In this document: positions 1 to 8,377 of the stretch, piece by piece
Position numbering within the stretch: position 1 is the stretch's first letter
Layout of the letters: every line of letters starts with the position of its first letter
Origin: Devosia ginsengisoli
GTDB taxonomy: Bacteria; Pseudomonadota; Alphaproteobacteria; Rhizobiales; Devosiaceae
Assembly: GCF_007859655.1 (NCBI RefSeq)
Contig: NZ_CP042304.1
Span: 248,001 to 312,000 of the forward strand
Reading direction: 5' to 3'
DNA length: 64,000 nucleotides
Translations under genes and position numbers: made by a program
Notes under the pieces: generated by a model
What the model was told of the DNA's origin: nothing
Database searches by the model: none
Seen by the model: the letters and a program-made list of their open reading frames with translations, nothing else

Positions 1-765
1 CTCATCCTGTCATTCTGGGGCTGGCAATCGACCTTCGTCTTCATGTTCCTGATGGGGACTGCGGTGCTTGTCGCCATGCTGGTCGGAATGCGGGAAACCG
101 CGCCGCCCGATCGGCCCAGCTTCCGGCTCGCGCCGCTCCTCACCAATTACGGCGTGCTGATCCGCAATCGTTCCTTCCTCGCCACCACCACCGTGGTGGC
201 CGGCGCGGTGGGCATCTTCTATGCGCAGTCCACGCTGCTGCCCTTCGTGCTCATGGGCCGGATCGGCATGTCGGCGGGTGAATTCGGCATCGGCATGCTG
301 CTGCAATGGGGCGGTTATTTTGCCGGGGCAATCGTGGTGCGGCGGCTGATGGATCGCGTCGGCGCCATGGCTTTGGTGCTGCCCGGTCTGCTGATCGTTT
401 CGCTGGCGAGCGTGCTGCTGCTCAATACGCTCATCTTCACGCCCTCCTATCTCACTGTCATGCTGCCGATCGCGCTGCTGACCTTCGGCAATGCCTTTGT
501 CGGCCCCGCCATGACCACGGCCACGCTGGCCCCCTTTCCCAGGATGGCCGGCACCGCCTCCTCGCTTATGGGGTTCCTGCAGATGGCGGCCGGCCTGCTG
601 GTCAGCACCTTTGCCAGCCTGGCATCCGATCCTGTGCTGGCTCTGGTCGCCGCCAGTGTCGGCATGTCGGCAATGTCATGCCTTGCCTTCACCTACTACC
701 GGTTGAAATTCCGTCGCGTTGAGGTCAATCCGCCATTGATCCTGCGGTCGCCCGCGGATGACTAG
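1..765 (+). CDS. Bcr/CflA-type MFS drug efflux transporter, C-terminal part
   Basis: The reading frame is open from the first base, so the 5' end lies outside the window; about 254 residues remain. Hydrophobic helices alternate with short loops through the whole segment, as in the C-terminal half of a 12-helix major facilitator. The stretch with GNAFVGPAMTTATLAPFP followed by AGTASSLMGFLQM matches the helix 10-11 signature of the Bcr/CflA multidrug efflux subfamily. It would be an inner-membrane proton antiporter; the substrate cannot be told from sequence. It ends with TAG and the next gene follows 91 bases later on the same strand. Confidence 0.85.
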   Translation, partial: LILSFWGWQSTFVFMFLMGTAVLVAMLVGMRETAPPDRPSFRLAPLLTNYGVLIRNRSFLATTTVVAGAVGIFYAQSTLLPFVLMGRIGMSAGEFGIGMLLQWGGYFAGAIVVRRLMDRVGAMALVLPGLLIVSLASVLLLNTLIFTPSYLTVMLPIALLTFGNAFVGPAMTTATLAPFPRMAGTASSLMGFLQMAAGLLVSTFASLASDPVLALVAASVGMSAMSCLAFTYYRLKFRRVEVNPPLILRSPADD

Positions 766-856
766 CTGCGATGGATTTGCCGGGTCGGTTGACGATTGCG
801 GACGAATGGCGTCTAGAACGTCCGTCTTTTCCAGCCTGTCTGCCTGATCATGCTCA

Positions 857-1873
857 ATGATGCTGCTCCCGCCCTCAATTCCCGTTGCCCCCTCGGGGCC
901 GGCCCGGGGCGAGGGGGAATATATCGCCATAGGCGAACATGTGCGGTGGTACCGCCTTGTTTCGCCCATGGCGCCGATGGGTGGCGTCAATATATGGGCG
1001 CTCAGGGACGGCGATGGCTGGGCTGTCGTCGATACCGGCTTTGCCGATCCGGACAGTACTGCACAATGGCAGGTGATCCTGGACGACCTCGCGCTGCCCG
1101 TGACGCGCATCATCTGCACCCACTTTCACCCCGACCATATCGGGCAGGTGGGCATGCTGCAGCAGCGCTTCGATGCCCCTCTGTTCATGACGGATGTGGA
1201 GTGGCATTTGGCCAGGCGGATCAACGCGGCCGAGAGCAGCCCCTTTACCGAGCTGCTGCGGCGTTGCGGCCTCGCCGAGGAAGCCCTGGCCGCCCTGGCC
1301 GCCGGCAGGTCGGGCCGTTTCAGTTCGGGACTTCCCGAGCACTGCGAGATATTGACGCCGGGCGAGACCATCGTCATCGGAGAATTGCGCTGGCGGATCG
1401 AAACCGGCGCCGGCCATTCACCGCGGCCCGCCATTCTCGTCAGCGACGAAGCCCGGCTGGCACTGGTGGGCGACCAGTTGCTGATGCGGATCACCCCGCA
1501 TGTCGGCGTGGACGCCGAGAACCCCGAGGGCGACCCTCTTGGCGCCTATCTCGAATACCTCCATGGCGCTGCCGTGATGCCAGGTGACCTGCTCGCGCTG
1601 CCCGGGCACGGCCCGGCCTTTCGGCAGGCCGGCTTGCGCGCAACCGAGATCGCGGACCACCATCACAAGGCGCTGGACTCGATCAGCCGCGCGCTTGGCA
1701 CACCAAGCCTGGCCTCCGACATCCTTGTGCCGCTGTTCGGCCGCATCCCATCGGGCATGGGCCTGGTCCTGGCCCTCACGGAAGCCCTTGCCCATCTCAA
1801 CCGCCTCGTGGCCGAAGGAAGAGCCCGGCGCTTTCTCGACGAGGCCGGCCACTACCGCTTCAGCCGCGACTGA
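857..1873 (+). CDS. MBL-fold metallo-hydrolase
   Basis: A 338-residue metallo-beta-lactamase-fold hydrolase. The metal signature THFHPDH is at residues 88-94, with the further ligands in GAGHSP, LVGDQLL and the C-terminal LPGHGP. The region after LPGHGP (HHHKALDSI) resembles the helical or winged tail of LACTB2- and glyoxalase-II-like members. Substrate unknown; a thioester or lactone hydrolase is typical for the family. There is no clear Shine-Dalgarno before the ATG at 857, and conservation begins only around residue 20, so a later start is possible. A terminator-like hairpin follows the stop. Confidence 0.85.
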   Translation: MMLLPPSIPVAPSGPARGEGEYIAIGEHVRWYRLVSPMAPMGGVNIWALRDGDGWAVVDTGFADPDSTAQWQVILDDLALPVTRIICTHFHPDHIGQVGMLQQRFDAPLFMTDVEWHLARRINAAESSPFTELLRRCGLAEEALAALAAGRSGRFSSGLPEHCEILTPGETIVIGELRWRIETGAGHSPRPAILVSDEARLALVGDQLLMRITPHVGVDAENPEGDPLGAYLEYLHGAAVMPGDLLALPGHGPAFRQAGLRATEIADHHHKALDSISRALGTPSLASDILVPLFGRIPSGMGLVLALTEALAHLNRLVAEGRARRFLDEAGHYRFSRD

Positions 1874-1897
1874 AGCGGCGGAACCCCTGTCGGTGCA

Positions 1898-1921
1898 AAA
1901 AGACCCCGCGAGAGGCCGGGG
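1898..1921 (-). terminator. Terminator-like hairpin, copy of the one beside tRNA-Pro
   Basis: Read on the minus strand, CCCCG pairs with CGGGG and is followed by TTTTT. The hairpin and its flanks (CCCTGTCGGTG on one side, GATTGGT on the other) closely match the tRNA-Pro terminator at 13245-13293 in the same orientation. No minus-strand gene lies immediately upstream of it, so it may be a displaced relic; it could also help end transcription of the hydrolase gene. Confidence 0.4.
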
Positions 1922-2195
1922 TGATTGGTTGCTAAAGTCACCCGATGATCTGTCGGTGGAATAGGGCCGCCACCTTTGGCATTCAGATGGATATGCGCCC
2001 ATCTCCGCCGCCCAAACAACCGCTGCCGCTTCCTAAAAGCGGACCTGGGCTACCCTTCTGGCGAAACCGGTCAGCATCGGTCGTAAGCATGCAGGCTGCG
2101 GCTCGAAGGGCTGCGCCTTGCATGTATCCGCCTCAGGGCAGCGTGTGATCCAGGAACCCCCTCATGCCGGCCAGCCAGAGCTGTCGCGGGGTGAC

Positions 2196-2228
2196 TTGCA
2201 ATTAATCACAACGATGATACAAATAACA
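2196..2228 (+). promoter_or_regulatory. Candidate SorC operator, copy 1
   Basis: A 33-bp stretch that matches 10416-10448 at 28 positions by hand alignment. It contains the dyad ATCA-N6-TGAT, flanked by ATTA on one side and ACAAATAACA on the other. It lies 68 bases before the ATG at 2297. Both downstream units belong to the same catabolic cluster as the SorC gene at 9302, which makes that protein the likely binder (inference). Confidence 0.6.
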
Positions 2229-2296
2229 TTACGGATCGCGGCTTGACCGCCGAACTGAACCGCAAGGCCTATTGAACGAAGAGCAAAGAAGTCACG

Positions 2297-4306
2297 ATGA
2301 CTGTTTCAACCTGGTCCGATGAAGAGGCAAATCGGCTTGTCGCCACCCTTCACGCGCAAGGCGTGAACCGCGACATAGCGCTCGAGATTTATGCGACCCG
2401 TCAGCTCGGCCTCGATCCTTCACTGGTGCTCCATGGCGGGGGCAATACCTCGGTCAAGACGGCCTGGACCGATATCGATGGCCGTGAGGTCGACGTGCTC
2501 TGTGTCAAAGGCAGCGGTGCCGATATGGGCACGATCGGGCTGGGCGGAATGCCGCTGATGCGGATCGCCGAGCTCGTCCGCTTGATCGATATCGCGCAAC
2601 TTTCCGATGACCATCTGGTCATGCTGCAGCGGCGCATGTTGCTGGACCCGGCGGCGCCTTCGCCTTCGATCGAAGCGCTGCTGCACGGCATCATCCCACA
2701 GAAATTTGTCAACCACACGCACGCTAACGCCATCGTGTCACTAACCAATCAGCCGCGTGGCGAGGACCTCGTCCGCGAACTGTTTCCAGACGCCTTGATC
2801 GTCCCCTATGTGATGCCGGGTTTTGATCTGGCCAAGGCTACGTATTCAGCACTGGCCGGCCAGCCCGACGCCGATGGTATCATCCTGCTGAAGCACGGCA
2901 TTTTCACTTTTTCGGACGACGCGCGGGACGCCTATGAGCGGATGATCGCCATGGTCGACAAGGCCGAGCGTCGGCTGTCGCAGGGGCGGTCCAAGCCGTT
3001 TGCCTCGATCACGCTGCCCCATGCACTGGCCGATGCCAGCCAGATTGCACCCATCTTGCGCGGTGCCATTGCTATTCCTGGCGAGATCGATGACGTGTCG
3101 CGTCGATTTGTCCTTGAGCATCGCGCCAGCCCGGAAATTCTCGAATTCTGCAATGCTCCGGGCTTGCAGAGCCTGGTCTCGCGCGGCAATGCGACGCCCG
3201 AACATGTTCTGCGCATAAAGCGCACGGGCGTTGCCCTGCCGGCGCCGCGTCAGGATGCACTGGATGCCTTCCGGCAGGCAGTAGAAGCGGCAGTTGCGGC
3301 CTATTCCGATGATTACCGCCAGTACTTCGGGCGCAACGCTGCGCGCGCCGCCGAACCCAAGACCATGCTCGACACCATGCCGCGGGTCTTCTACGTGCCG
3401 GGCATCGGCCTGTTTGCTGCCGGCCCGACCAAGAAGGCCGCCGCCGCAGCGGCTGATGTCGCCGAAGCGACGGTGGAAGTCATCACTCGCGCCGAGGGCA
3501 TCGACAGGTTCGAGTCGCTATCGGAGGCAGACCTGTTCGACATCGAATACTGGTCCCTCGAGCAGGCCAAGCTGGCCAAGGCGCAGGTCAAGCCGCTAAC
3601 CGGGCAAGTGGCCGTGATAACGGGCGGCGCCGGCAGCGTCGGTTCTGCAATTGCCACCGCTCTCAAGGCTGAAGGCGCCGAGATCGCCCTGTTCGATCTC
3701 GGCGGCCCGTCGCTTGAAAAGGAAGCCGCGCGGCTGGGCGCTCTGGGTGTCGCCTGTGACGTTACTGATGTCGGCTCCGTCGATGCCGCGGTTGCGCGCA
3801 CTGCGGCGCATTTTGGCGGTGTCGATATTCTCGTATCCAATGCCGGTATCGCCAGCCAGGGGCGCGTCGCGGAGGTGTCTGACGATGTGTTCCGTCGCGA
3901 CTTCGACGTGAATTTCTGGGGGCATCAGTCGGTCGCCCGTGCTGTCGTCAAGGTGATGGAACAGCAGGGCAATGGCGGGGCGCTGCTGTTTAACCTCGCC
4001 AAACAGGCCGTCCGTTCCGGCCCTTACGAGACTTCCATAGCCGCCTTGCTTGCGCTCGTGCAGCAATACGCGATCGAGCATGGCGCAAGTGGCATCACGG
4101 CCAATGCCGTCCATTCCGATGGAGTGCATGCGGGGTTGATGGCGCCGCCAATCACGGCCAACGGCCACGTGCGGAGCAACCTGATTGGCCGCGAAGTGAC
4201 CACGACCGATGTGGCTGATGCCTTTGTCTATCTAGCCAAGGCGCGTGTCTGCACCGGTGTTGTTCTGTCGATCGATGGCGGCAATGTCGGCGCGATGATG
4301 CGCTGA
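2297..4306 (+). CDS. Class II aldolase / short-chain dehydrogenase fusion protein
   Basis: A 669-residue protein with two domains. The N-terminal part (about 1-430) is a class II aldolase/adducin domain with GGGNTSVK and the zinc-ligand motif HTHANA at residues 140-145. The C-terminal part (from about 436) is a Rossmann short-chain dehydrogenase with TGGAGSVG. Family relatives are RhaD-like rhamnulose-1-phosphate aldolase/lactaldehyde dehydrogenases. In the dehydrogenase half, the Tyr at about 577 is followed by E-T-S-Ile, so the usual YxxxK lysine is Ile 581, and no Ser lies at the normal spacing before the Tyr. The aldolase half is probably the working part. First gene of an operon with transporter and regulator genes. 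Confidence 0.88.
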   Translation: MTVSTWSDEEANRLVATLHAQGVNRDIALEIYATRQLGLDPSLVLHGGGNTSVKTAWTDIDGREVDVLCVKGSGADMGTIGLGGMPLMRIAELVRLIDIAQLSDDHLVMLQRRMLLDPAAPSPSIEALLHGIIPQKFVNHTHANAIVSLTNQPRGEDLVRELFPDALIVPYVMPGFDLAKATYSALAGQPDADGIILLKHGIFTFSDDARDAYERMIAMVDKAERRLSQGRSKPFASITLPHALADASQIAPILRGAIAIPGEIDDVSRRFVLEHRASPEILEFCNAPGLQSLVSRGNATPEHVLRIKRTGVALPAPRQDALDAFRQAVEAAVAAYSDDYRQYFGRNAARAAEPKTMLDTMPRVFYVPGIGLFAAGPTKKAAAAAADVAEATVEVITRAEGIDRFESLSEADLFDIEYWSLEQAKLAKAQVKPLTGQVAVITGGAGSVGSAIATALKAEGAEIALFDLGGPSLEKEAARLGALGVACDVTDVGSVDAAVARTAAHFGGVDILVSNAGIASQGRVAEVSDDVFRRDFDVNFWGHQSVARAVVKVMEQQGNGGALLFNLAKQAVRSGPYETSIAALLALVQQYAIEHGASGITANAVHSDGVHAGLMAPPITANGHVRSNLIGREVTTTDVADAFVYLAKARVCTGVVLSIDGGNVGAMMR

Positions 4307-4318
4307 CCTGGATTTGGC

Positions 4319-4338
4319 AGGGCCGCATGTGCGGCCCT
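4319..4338 (+). terminator. Intercistronic hairpin after the aldolase fusion gene
   Basis: Perfect 8-bp stem AGGGCCGC/GCGGCCCT with loop ATGT, starting 13 bases after the stop. There is no T-run, so it is more likely an mRNA-stabilising or attenuating hairpin inside the operon than a full terminator. Confidence 0.45.
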
Positions 4339-4430
4339 CCTAAGTGACGCTCTGCGAGCCGCGATTAGCGCGGCCGTATGCAAGACGAATGACGCGTAAC
4401 CCGATCGGGGCGCGGTATCTGGAGGATAGA

Positions 4431-5441
4431 ATGGTCTACAATGTAGCAGTGATCGGTGCCGGCAACTGGAGCAAGAACCACTTGCTCGGCTGGCGGGCGC
4501 AAAAGGATGCCAAGATCACCTGGGTCGTGCGTTCCAACGAGGAACGGGCCAAGGCCCGGGCCGAGGAATGGGGCGTCGCCAATTACACTGCGGACTACAA
4601 GAAGGTGTTCGCCGACCCTGACGTCCACATCGTCGATCTGGTGCTGCCGCATGATCTGCACGCCAAACTGGCTATCGAGGCGCTGGAGGCCGGCAAGCAC
4701 GTCGTGCTGGAAAAGCCGCTGGCCGAGAATATCGAAGATGCCCAAAGGCTGGCCGATGCCGCTGCTGCCAGCAAGCTCAAGGTCATGGTTGCGGAAAACT
4801 GGAACTACGGCACCTTCGTTTCCAGGGCCAAAAAGCTGCTTGAGGCCGGAGCTATCGGTCGTCCCTACATGATCCGTGGCGCGCTCGATCTCGATATCCG
4901 CTACGCCTTCAAGGGTGTCGCCTGGCGCCACCAGAGCGAGCGCATGGGCGGCGGCGTGCTGATCGATGCCGGCACCCACGCCATTTCGGTAATGCGTCAT
5001 CTGATGGGTGAAATCACCGAAGTCTCGGCGCAGATCGACAATTACGATTTTCCCGATCTCGGCTCGATGGAAGATACGGCGCTTGTGCTGACCCGCTTTG
5101 CCAGCGGCGCCATGGGCCTGCTCAGCGCCACGGCTGTGGCCACCAAGGTGCGCAACAGCACCAGTTTCATGATCATGGGCGAAAAGGGGGCGATCGAGTT
5201 CGACACCCATGATCGCAGCTTCTTCACCACGATCGACAAGAAGCGGTCGGAGGAATTCACCCTTGAACCCTCCCGCGGACTTGTCGAGCAGATGACCCAT
5301 TTTCTTTCCGCCATCCGGGAAGACACCACGCCGCTTACTTCTCCCATGGAACAGATGGGCTCGATGCGCACGATTCTTGCCGCGTATGAGAGCGCACGCA
5401 CGGGGAGGACGGTCAAGACAGAGGAAATCAGGGCCAAGTAA
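4431..5441 (+). CDS. Gfo/Idh/MocA family oxidoreductase
   Basis: A 336-residue NAD(P)-dependent sugar or polyol dehydrogenase family protein. The N-terminal VAVIGAGNWSKNHL is the dinucleotide-binding loop, EKPLAENIEDA is the family's conserved catalytic-lysine motif, and the C-terminal GEKGAIEF strand belongs to the Gfo/Idh/MocA beta-sheet domain. The ATG at 4431 is chosen because GGAGG lies just upstream; an earlier in-frame ATG at 4344 adds unconserved residues. It sits between the aldolase fusion and TRAP transporter genes and probably oxidises a sugar-type substrate early in the pathway; substrate unknown. Confidence 0.9.
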   Translation: MVYNVAVIGAGNWSKNHLLGWRAQKDAKITWVVRSNEERAKARAEEWGVANYTADYKKVFADPDVHIVDLVLPHDLHAKLAIEALEAGKHVVLEKPLAENIEDAQRLADAAAASKLKVMVAENWNYGTFVSRAKKLLEAGAIGRPYMIRGALDLDIRYAFKGVAWRHQSERMGGGVLIDAGTHAISVMRHLMGEITEVSAQIDNYDFPDLGSMEDTALVLTRFASGAMGLLSATAVATKVRNSTSFMIMGEKGAIEFDTHDRSFFTTIDKKRSEEFTLEPSRGLVEQMTHFLSAIREDTTPLTSPMEQMGSMRTILAAYESARTGRTVKTEEIRAK

Positions 5442-5471
5442 CTGGACTGATATTTTTAAGGGAGGACTACA

Positions 5472-6473
5472 ATGACGTTTCTTGGACGAACCGCGCGGGC
5501 AATGGCCGCGACGGCCATTATTTCCGTACTGCCTATGCTGCCGGCACACGCCCAGCAGACTTTCGACGCCACGTTGGCATCGGTGAACTCGCCGGACTTC
5601 CTCACCGTGCAGGCGATGCAGATGTTCATCGACCTGGCCCGTGAAAAGACCGAGGGTGGCGTGAACTTCAACCTGGCCGCCAACGGCCAGATGGGGAGCC
5701 AGAAGGAAACCTACGAGCAGGTAATGGGCGGCATCATCGAAGCTGCCCATGTCAGCGGCTCGGTGTTCGGCGCTTCGCTGCCCGAACTGCAGCTCCTGCA
5801 ATTGCCGTTCCTCTATCGCGACAATGCCCACATGGTGCGTGTTGTGTCCGGTGAGATCGGGCAGGGCCTCTACGACAAGCTCGAGGAAGCAACCGGCGTC
5901 AAGGTGCTGATGCTGGCTCTCGCGGACGGCCCGCGTTCGGTCTGGAACAATGCCCGGCCGATCCGTACGCCGGCGGACATGAATGGTCTGACGATCCGCG
6001 TGCCGGAAAACCCCATCATGCTCGATACCTTCCAGGCGCTCGGCGCGTTGCCGACGCCGATGCCCTTTGGTGAAGTCTATATGGCGGCCAAGCAGGGCGT
6101 GATCGATGGCGGTGAATCGCCGCCTTACGCGCTGGGTGAATTCCGTGCTTGGGAAGTTGGCAAATACTTCAGCCTCGACATGCACACCTCGGGCCATGCG
6201 GTGCTCGCCATCAATGCCGACTGGTACAACTCGCTTCCCGAAAACTACCAGGCGGCCCTTGAGGAAGCGTCGGCGGAATCCGTCGCCTGGTTCAATGTCG
6301 AACTGGAGAAGGCCAACGAGCAGGCGATGACTGACGCGGCCTCCCATGGCATGGAAATCAACGAAGTGGACGACCTTGATGCCTTCCGCGAGGCCGTTGC
6401 TCCTGTCTACGCAAAGTACGCGCCAATTGTCGGCGGGGAAGCCGCTATCCAGGCTGTGATCGACACGCCCTGA
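5472..6473 (+). CDS. TRAP transporter solute-binding protein, DctP family
   Basis: A 333-residue periplasmic binding protein. The first 28 or so residues form a signal peptide ending in PAHA. The family signature is present: an arginine in TIRVPENP, the PTPMPFGEVYMAAKQGVIDG stretch and the following GGESPP. The arginine normally pairs with a carboxylate on the ligand, so an acid sugar or other carboxylate is favoured, though not proven. GGGAGG precedes the ATG. The two membrane subunits follow at 6538 and 7026, and a stable hairpin lies between this gene and them. Confidence 0.93.
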   Translation: MTFLGRTARAMAATAIISVLPMLPAHAQQTFDATLASVNSPDFLTVQAMQMFIDLAREKTEGGVNFNLAANGQMGSQKETYEQVMGGIIEAAHVSGSVFGASLPELQLLQLPFLYRDNAHMVRVVSGEIGQGLYDKLEEATGVKVLMLALADGPRSVWNNARPIRTPADMNGLTIRVPENPIMLDTFQALGALPTPMPFGEVYMAAKQGVIDGGESPPYALGEFRAWEVGKYFSLDMHTSGHAVLAINADWYNSLPENYQAALEEASAESVAWFNVELEKANEQAMTDAASHGMEINEVDDLDAFREAVAPVYAKYAPIVGGEAAIQAVIDTP

Positions 6474-6483
6474 TGGCCTTTTC

Positions 6484-6511
6484 GGGAGGGGCTGGTTCGC
6501 CGGCTCCTCCC
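6484..6511 (+). terminator. Intercistronic hairpin between TRAP binding-protein and permease genes
   Basis: A 12-bp stem (left arm GGGAGGGGCTGG, right arm CCGGCTCCTCCC, two G-U pairs) closed by a TTCG tetraloop, with a short C/T run behind it. Its place directly after the binding-protein gene fits a 3'-end stabiliser or partial terminator that keeps binding-protein mRNA above permease mRNA. Confidence 0.6.
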
Positions 6512-6537
6512 CCTTTCAAAATGGGAGGAGCCATTTC

Positions 6538-7029
6538 ATGCTCTCGCGTTTTCTCAAACGGCTGGATGCCGTTGTCATGGCCGTCAGCATGGTGGGACTT
6601 GTCACCTTGTTCGTGGTCACCTTGCTTCAGGTTTTCATGCGCTACGTCGCGCGGGTACCCTTCGTTTGGTCCTACGAGTTCCTGAGCCTGGTTTTTCTGT
6701 TCACCAGCGCTCTCGTCGGCGCCATCGTGCTCGGTCGCAAGGAACATTTCACGGTTCCCATGATCGCCGATGCGCTCGGTCCGCGTGGCAAGCTCTGGTT
6801 TGAACTGTTCTCGATCGGTGGCTGCGCGGTGTTCTCGCTGATCATTGCCATCGATGGGTTCCGTGTCGCCTGGCGCTTGCGCAACACAACGACACCCGTG
6901 CTCGGCATCAGCGAGGCAATCCCCAATCTCATTCTGCCTGTCATGGGCGTCTACATGCTGCTCCACACGATCAACCATCTCCACCAGTCGGTCTATGCCC
7001 TAACGCGCAAGGAGGGTCAGGCCCAATGA
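6538..7029 (+). CDS. TRAP transporter small permease, DctQ family
   Basis: A 163-residue membrane protein with four predicted hydrophobic helices, the layout of the DctQ subunit. The second half of helix 1 with FMRYVARVPFVWSYE is typical: aromatic and charged residues in the first loop before the second helix. GGGAGGAGCC precedes the ATG. Its stop overlaps the start of the large permease gene by 4 bases (ATGA), so the two are translationally coupled. It forms the inner-membrane complex with the proteins from 5472 and 7026. Confidence 0.92.
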   Translation: MLSRFLKRLDAVVMAVSMVGLVTLFVVTLLQVFMRYVARVPFVWSYEFLSLVFLFTSALVGAIVLGRKEHFTVPMIADALGPRGKLWFELFSIGGCAVFSLIIAIDGFRVAWRLRNTTTPVLGISEAIPNLILPVMGVYMLLHTINHLHQSVYALTRKEGQAQ

Positions 7030-8312
7030 TTGCAATCATCGTCTTCGTCGCGATGGCGGTCTATCTGCTGCTCAATATACCGGTGCCCGTTGCCGTTTCG
7101 CTGTCGGCCATGACCGCCATGACCCTCAATGGCGGCATGGATCTGCAGGTCGTCGTGCAGCGCATGTTCTATGGCCTGAATAACTACATCTATCTGGCCA
7201 TTCCGCTCTTCGTGCTGCTCGGTCAGATCATGATGACGGCCAAGATCACCGAGCGCCTTGTCGATTTCGCGCTTGTCCTGGTTGGTCATATGCGTGGCGG
7301 TTTGGCCCAGGTGGCCGTCGTCGCCTGTGCTGTCATGTCTTCAATCTCGGGGTCGTCCTCGGCGGACGCCGCGGCGACGGGCGCAGTGCTCGGACCGTCC
7401 ATGGTCAAGCAGGGTTATTCGCCCGGCTTCGCTTCGGCAGTGATTGGAGCAGCCTCGGCTGGCGCCGCCCTCATACCCCCCTCGATCACCATGATTGTCT
7501 ATGCCTCGCTGTCGAATGTCTCGATCGCGCGCCTCTTCGTGGCCGGCATCATTCCGGGCATTCTGGTCGGGGCTGCCCTGATGTTTGCGATCTGGCGCTC
7601 GGCAATCAAATACAACCTGCCGGTTGGGACGGAGCGGCCAACCGTAAAGGTCGTCGGCAAGGCTTCGGCCCGAGCCTTTCTGGTCCTGCTTGCCCCGATC
7701 ATTATCATTGGCGGCGTCGTTGGCGGCGTCTTCACGCCGACCGAATCGGCGGCCGTCGCGGTGCTCTACACACTGTTCCTTGCCTTCGTCGTCTACCGCT
7801 CGCTGCGGCTGCGCGACATGATCGGCGTGCTGGAGCGGTCTTTGGTCATCACGGCTCAACTGATGCTGACGCTGGCCGCTGCGTCGATTTTCTCATGGAT
7901 CATCGCACGCGCCGGCCTGCCCAATCAGGTGGCACAATTGCCGATCTTCCAGGGTGACAGCGGCTGGATCGTGCTGATGCTGGTGATCAATATCGTCGTA
8001 TTCCTGCTGGGCATCTTCCTCGAAGGCAGCCCGTTGCTGGTCATTGTCACGCCGATCTTCCTGGCACCGGCCCTTGCCGCCGGCATCGATCCGACGCATC
8101 TGGGGATCGTGCTTGCCATCAATCTTGCCATTGGCGGCATCTCTCCGCCTTTCGGCATGCTGATGTTTGTCGCCTGCGCAGTAACACCGGCGACGATGGT
8201 GCAGTTCTCCAAGGCGATCGTGCCGTTCATCGTGCTGATTTGCGCGGTTGTCCTCGTCATCTCCTATGTCCCGCAAATCACCCTTTGGTTGCCCGACATA
8301 CTTAACCTTTGA
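7026..8312 (+). CDS. TRAP transporter large permease, DctM family
   Basis: A 428-residue integral membrane protein of the expected length for DctM, with about 12 hydrophobic segments. Characteristic stretches are SSISGSSSADAAATG near residue 105, the GAASAGAALIPPSI motif, FTPTESAAVAVLY and the C-terminal GGISPPFG. It is the ion-coupled transport subunit driven by a sodium gradient in characterised relatives. It overlaps the DctQ gene by 4 bases and ends just before a 13-bp perfect hairpin that separates it from the lyase gene. Confidence 0.94.
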   Translation: MIAIIVFVAMAVYLLLNIPVPVAVSLSAMTAMTLNGGMDLQVVVQRMFYGLNNYIYLAIPLFVLLGQIMMTAKITERLVDFALVLVGHMRGGLAQVAVVACAVMSSISGSSSADAAATGAVLGPSMVKQGYSPGFASAVIGAASAGAALIPPSITMIVYASLSNVSIARLFVAGIIPGILVGAALMFAIWRSAIKYNLPVGTERPTVKVVGKASARAFLVLLAPIIIIGGVVGGVFTPTESAAVAVLYTLFLAFVVYRSLRLRDMIGVLERSLVITAQLMLTLAAASIFSWIIARAGLPNQVAQLPIFQGDSGWIVLMLVINIVVFLLGIFLEGSPLLVIVTPIFLAPALAAGIDPTHLGIVLAINLAIGGISPPFGMLMFVACAVTPATMVQFSKAIVPFIVLICAVVLVISYVPQITLWLPDILNL

Positions 8313-8316
8313 GACC

Positions 8317-8347
8317 GGGGTGGGCGTGCCGCCCGCACGCCCACCCC
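8317..8347 (+). terminator. Hairpin between TRAP permease and lyase genes
   Basis: Perfect 13-bp stem GGGGTGGGCGTGC/GCACGCCCACCCC with a 5-base loop. No T-run follows, so read-through to the next gene is likely. It begins 4 bases after the permease stop and ends 30 bases before the GTG start at 8378. Confidence 0.6.
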
Positions 8348-8377
8348 CTGCCTACCTTCACTTCAGGAGCGCGGATC

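Larger units (their letters stand above)
1874..2296. other. Intergenic region with terminator-like hairpin and SorC-type operator
   Basis: This 423-base gap holds no convincing gene; a 67-codon frame at 1945-2148 has proline/arginine-rich composition and no family resemblance. It contains a hairpin at 1898-1921 that resembles the terminator beside tRNA-Pro, and a 33-bp element at 2196-2228 that recurs before the gene at 10473. The bases around 2200-2235 are AT-rich against the surroundings, as expected of a promoter for the operon starting at 2297. Confidence 0.6.

Noticed and set aside
1922..1965. A tRNA remnant next to the hairpin copy at 1898
   Set aside because: The sequence beyond GATTGGT does not match the tRNA-Pro 3' end, so no att-type tRNA fragment can be claimed.
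1945..2148. A 67-codon open frame in the gap before the aldolase fusion
   Set aside because: No ribosome-binding site, unusual Pro/Arg-rich composition and no similarity; more likely non-coding.
4365..6347. A 660-codon minus-strand open frame
   Set aside because: It is antisense to the Gfo/Idh and TRAP binding-protein genes and has the low-complexity composition of a shadow frame.
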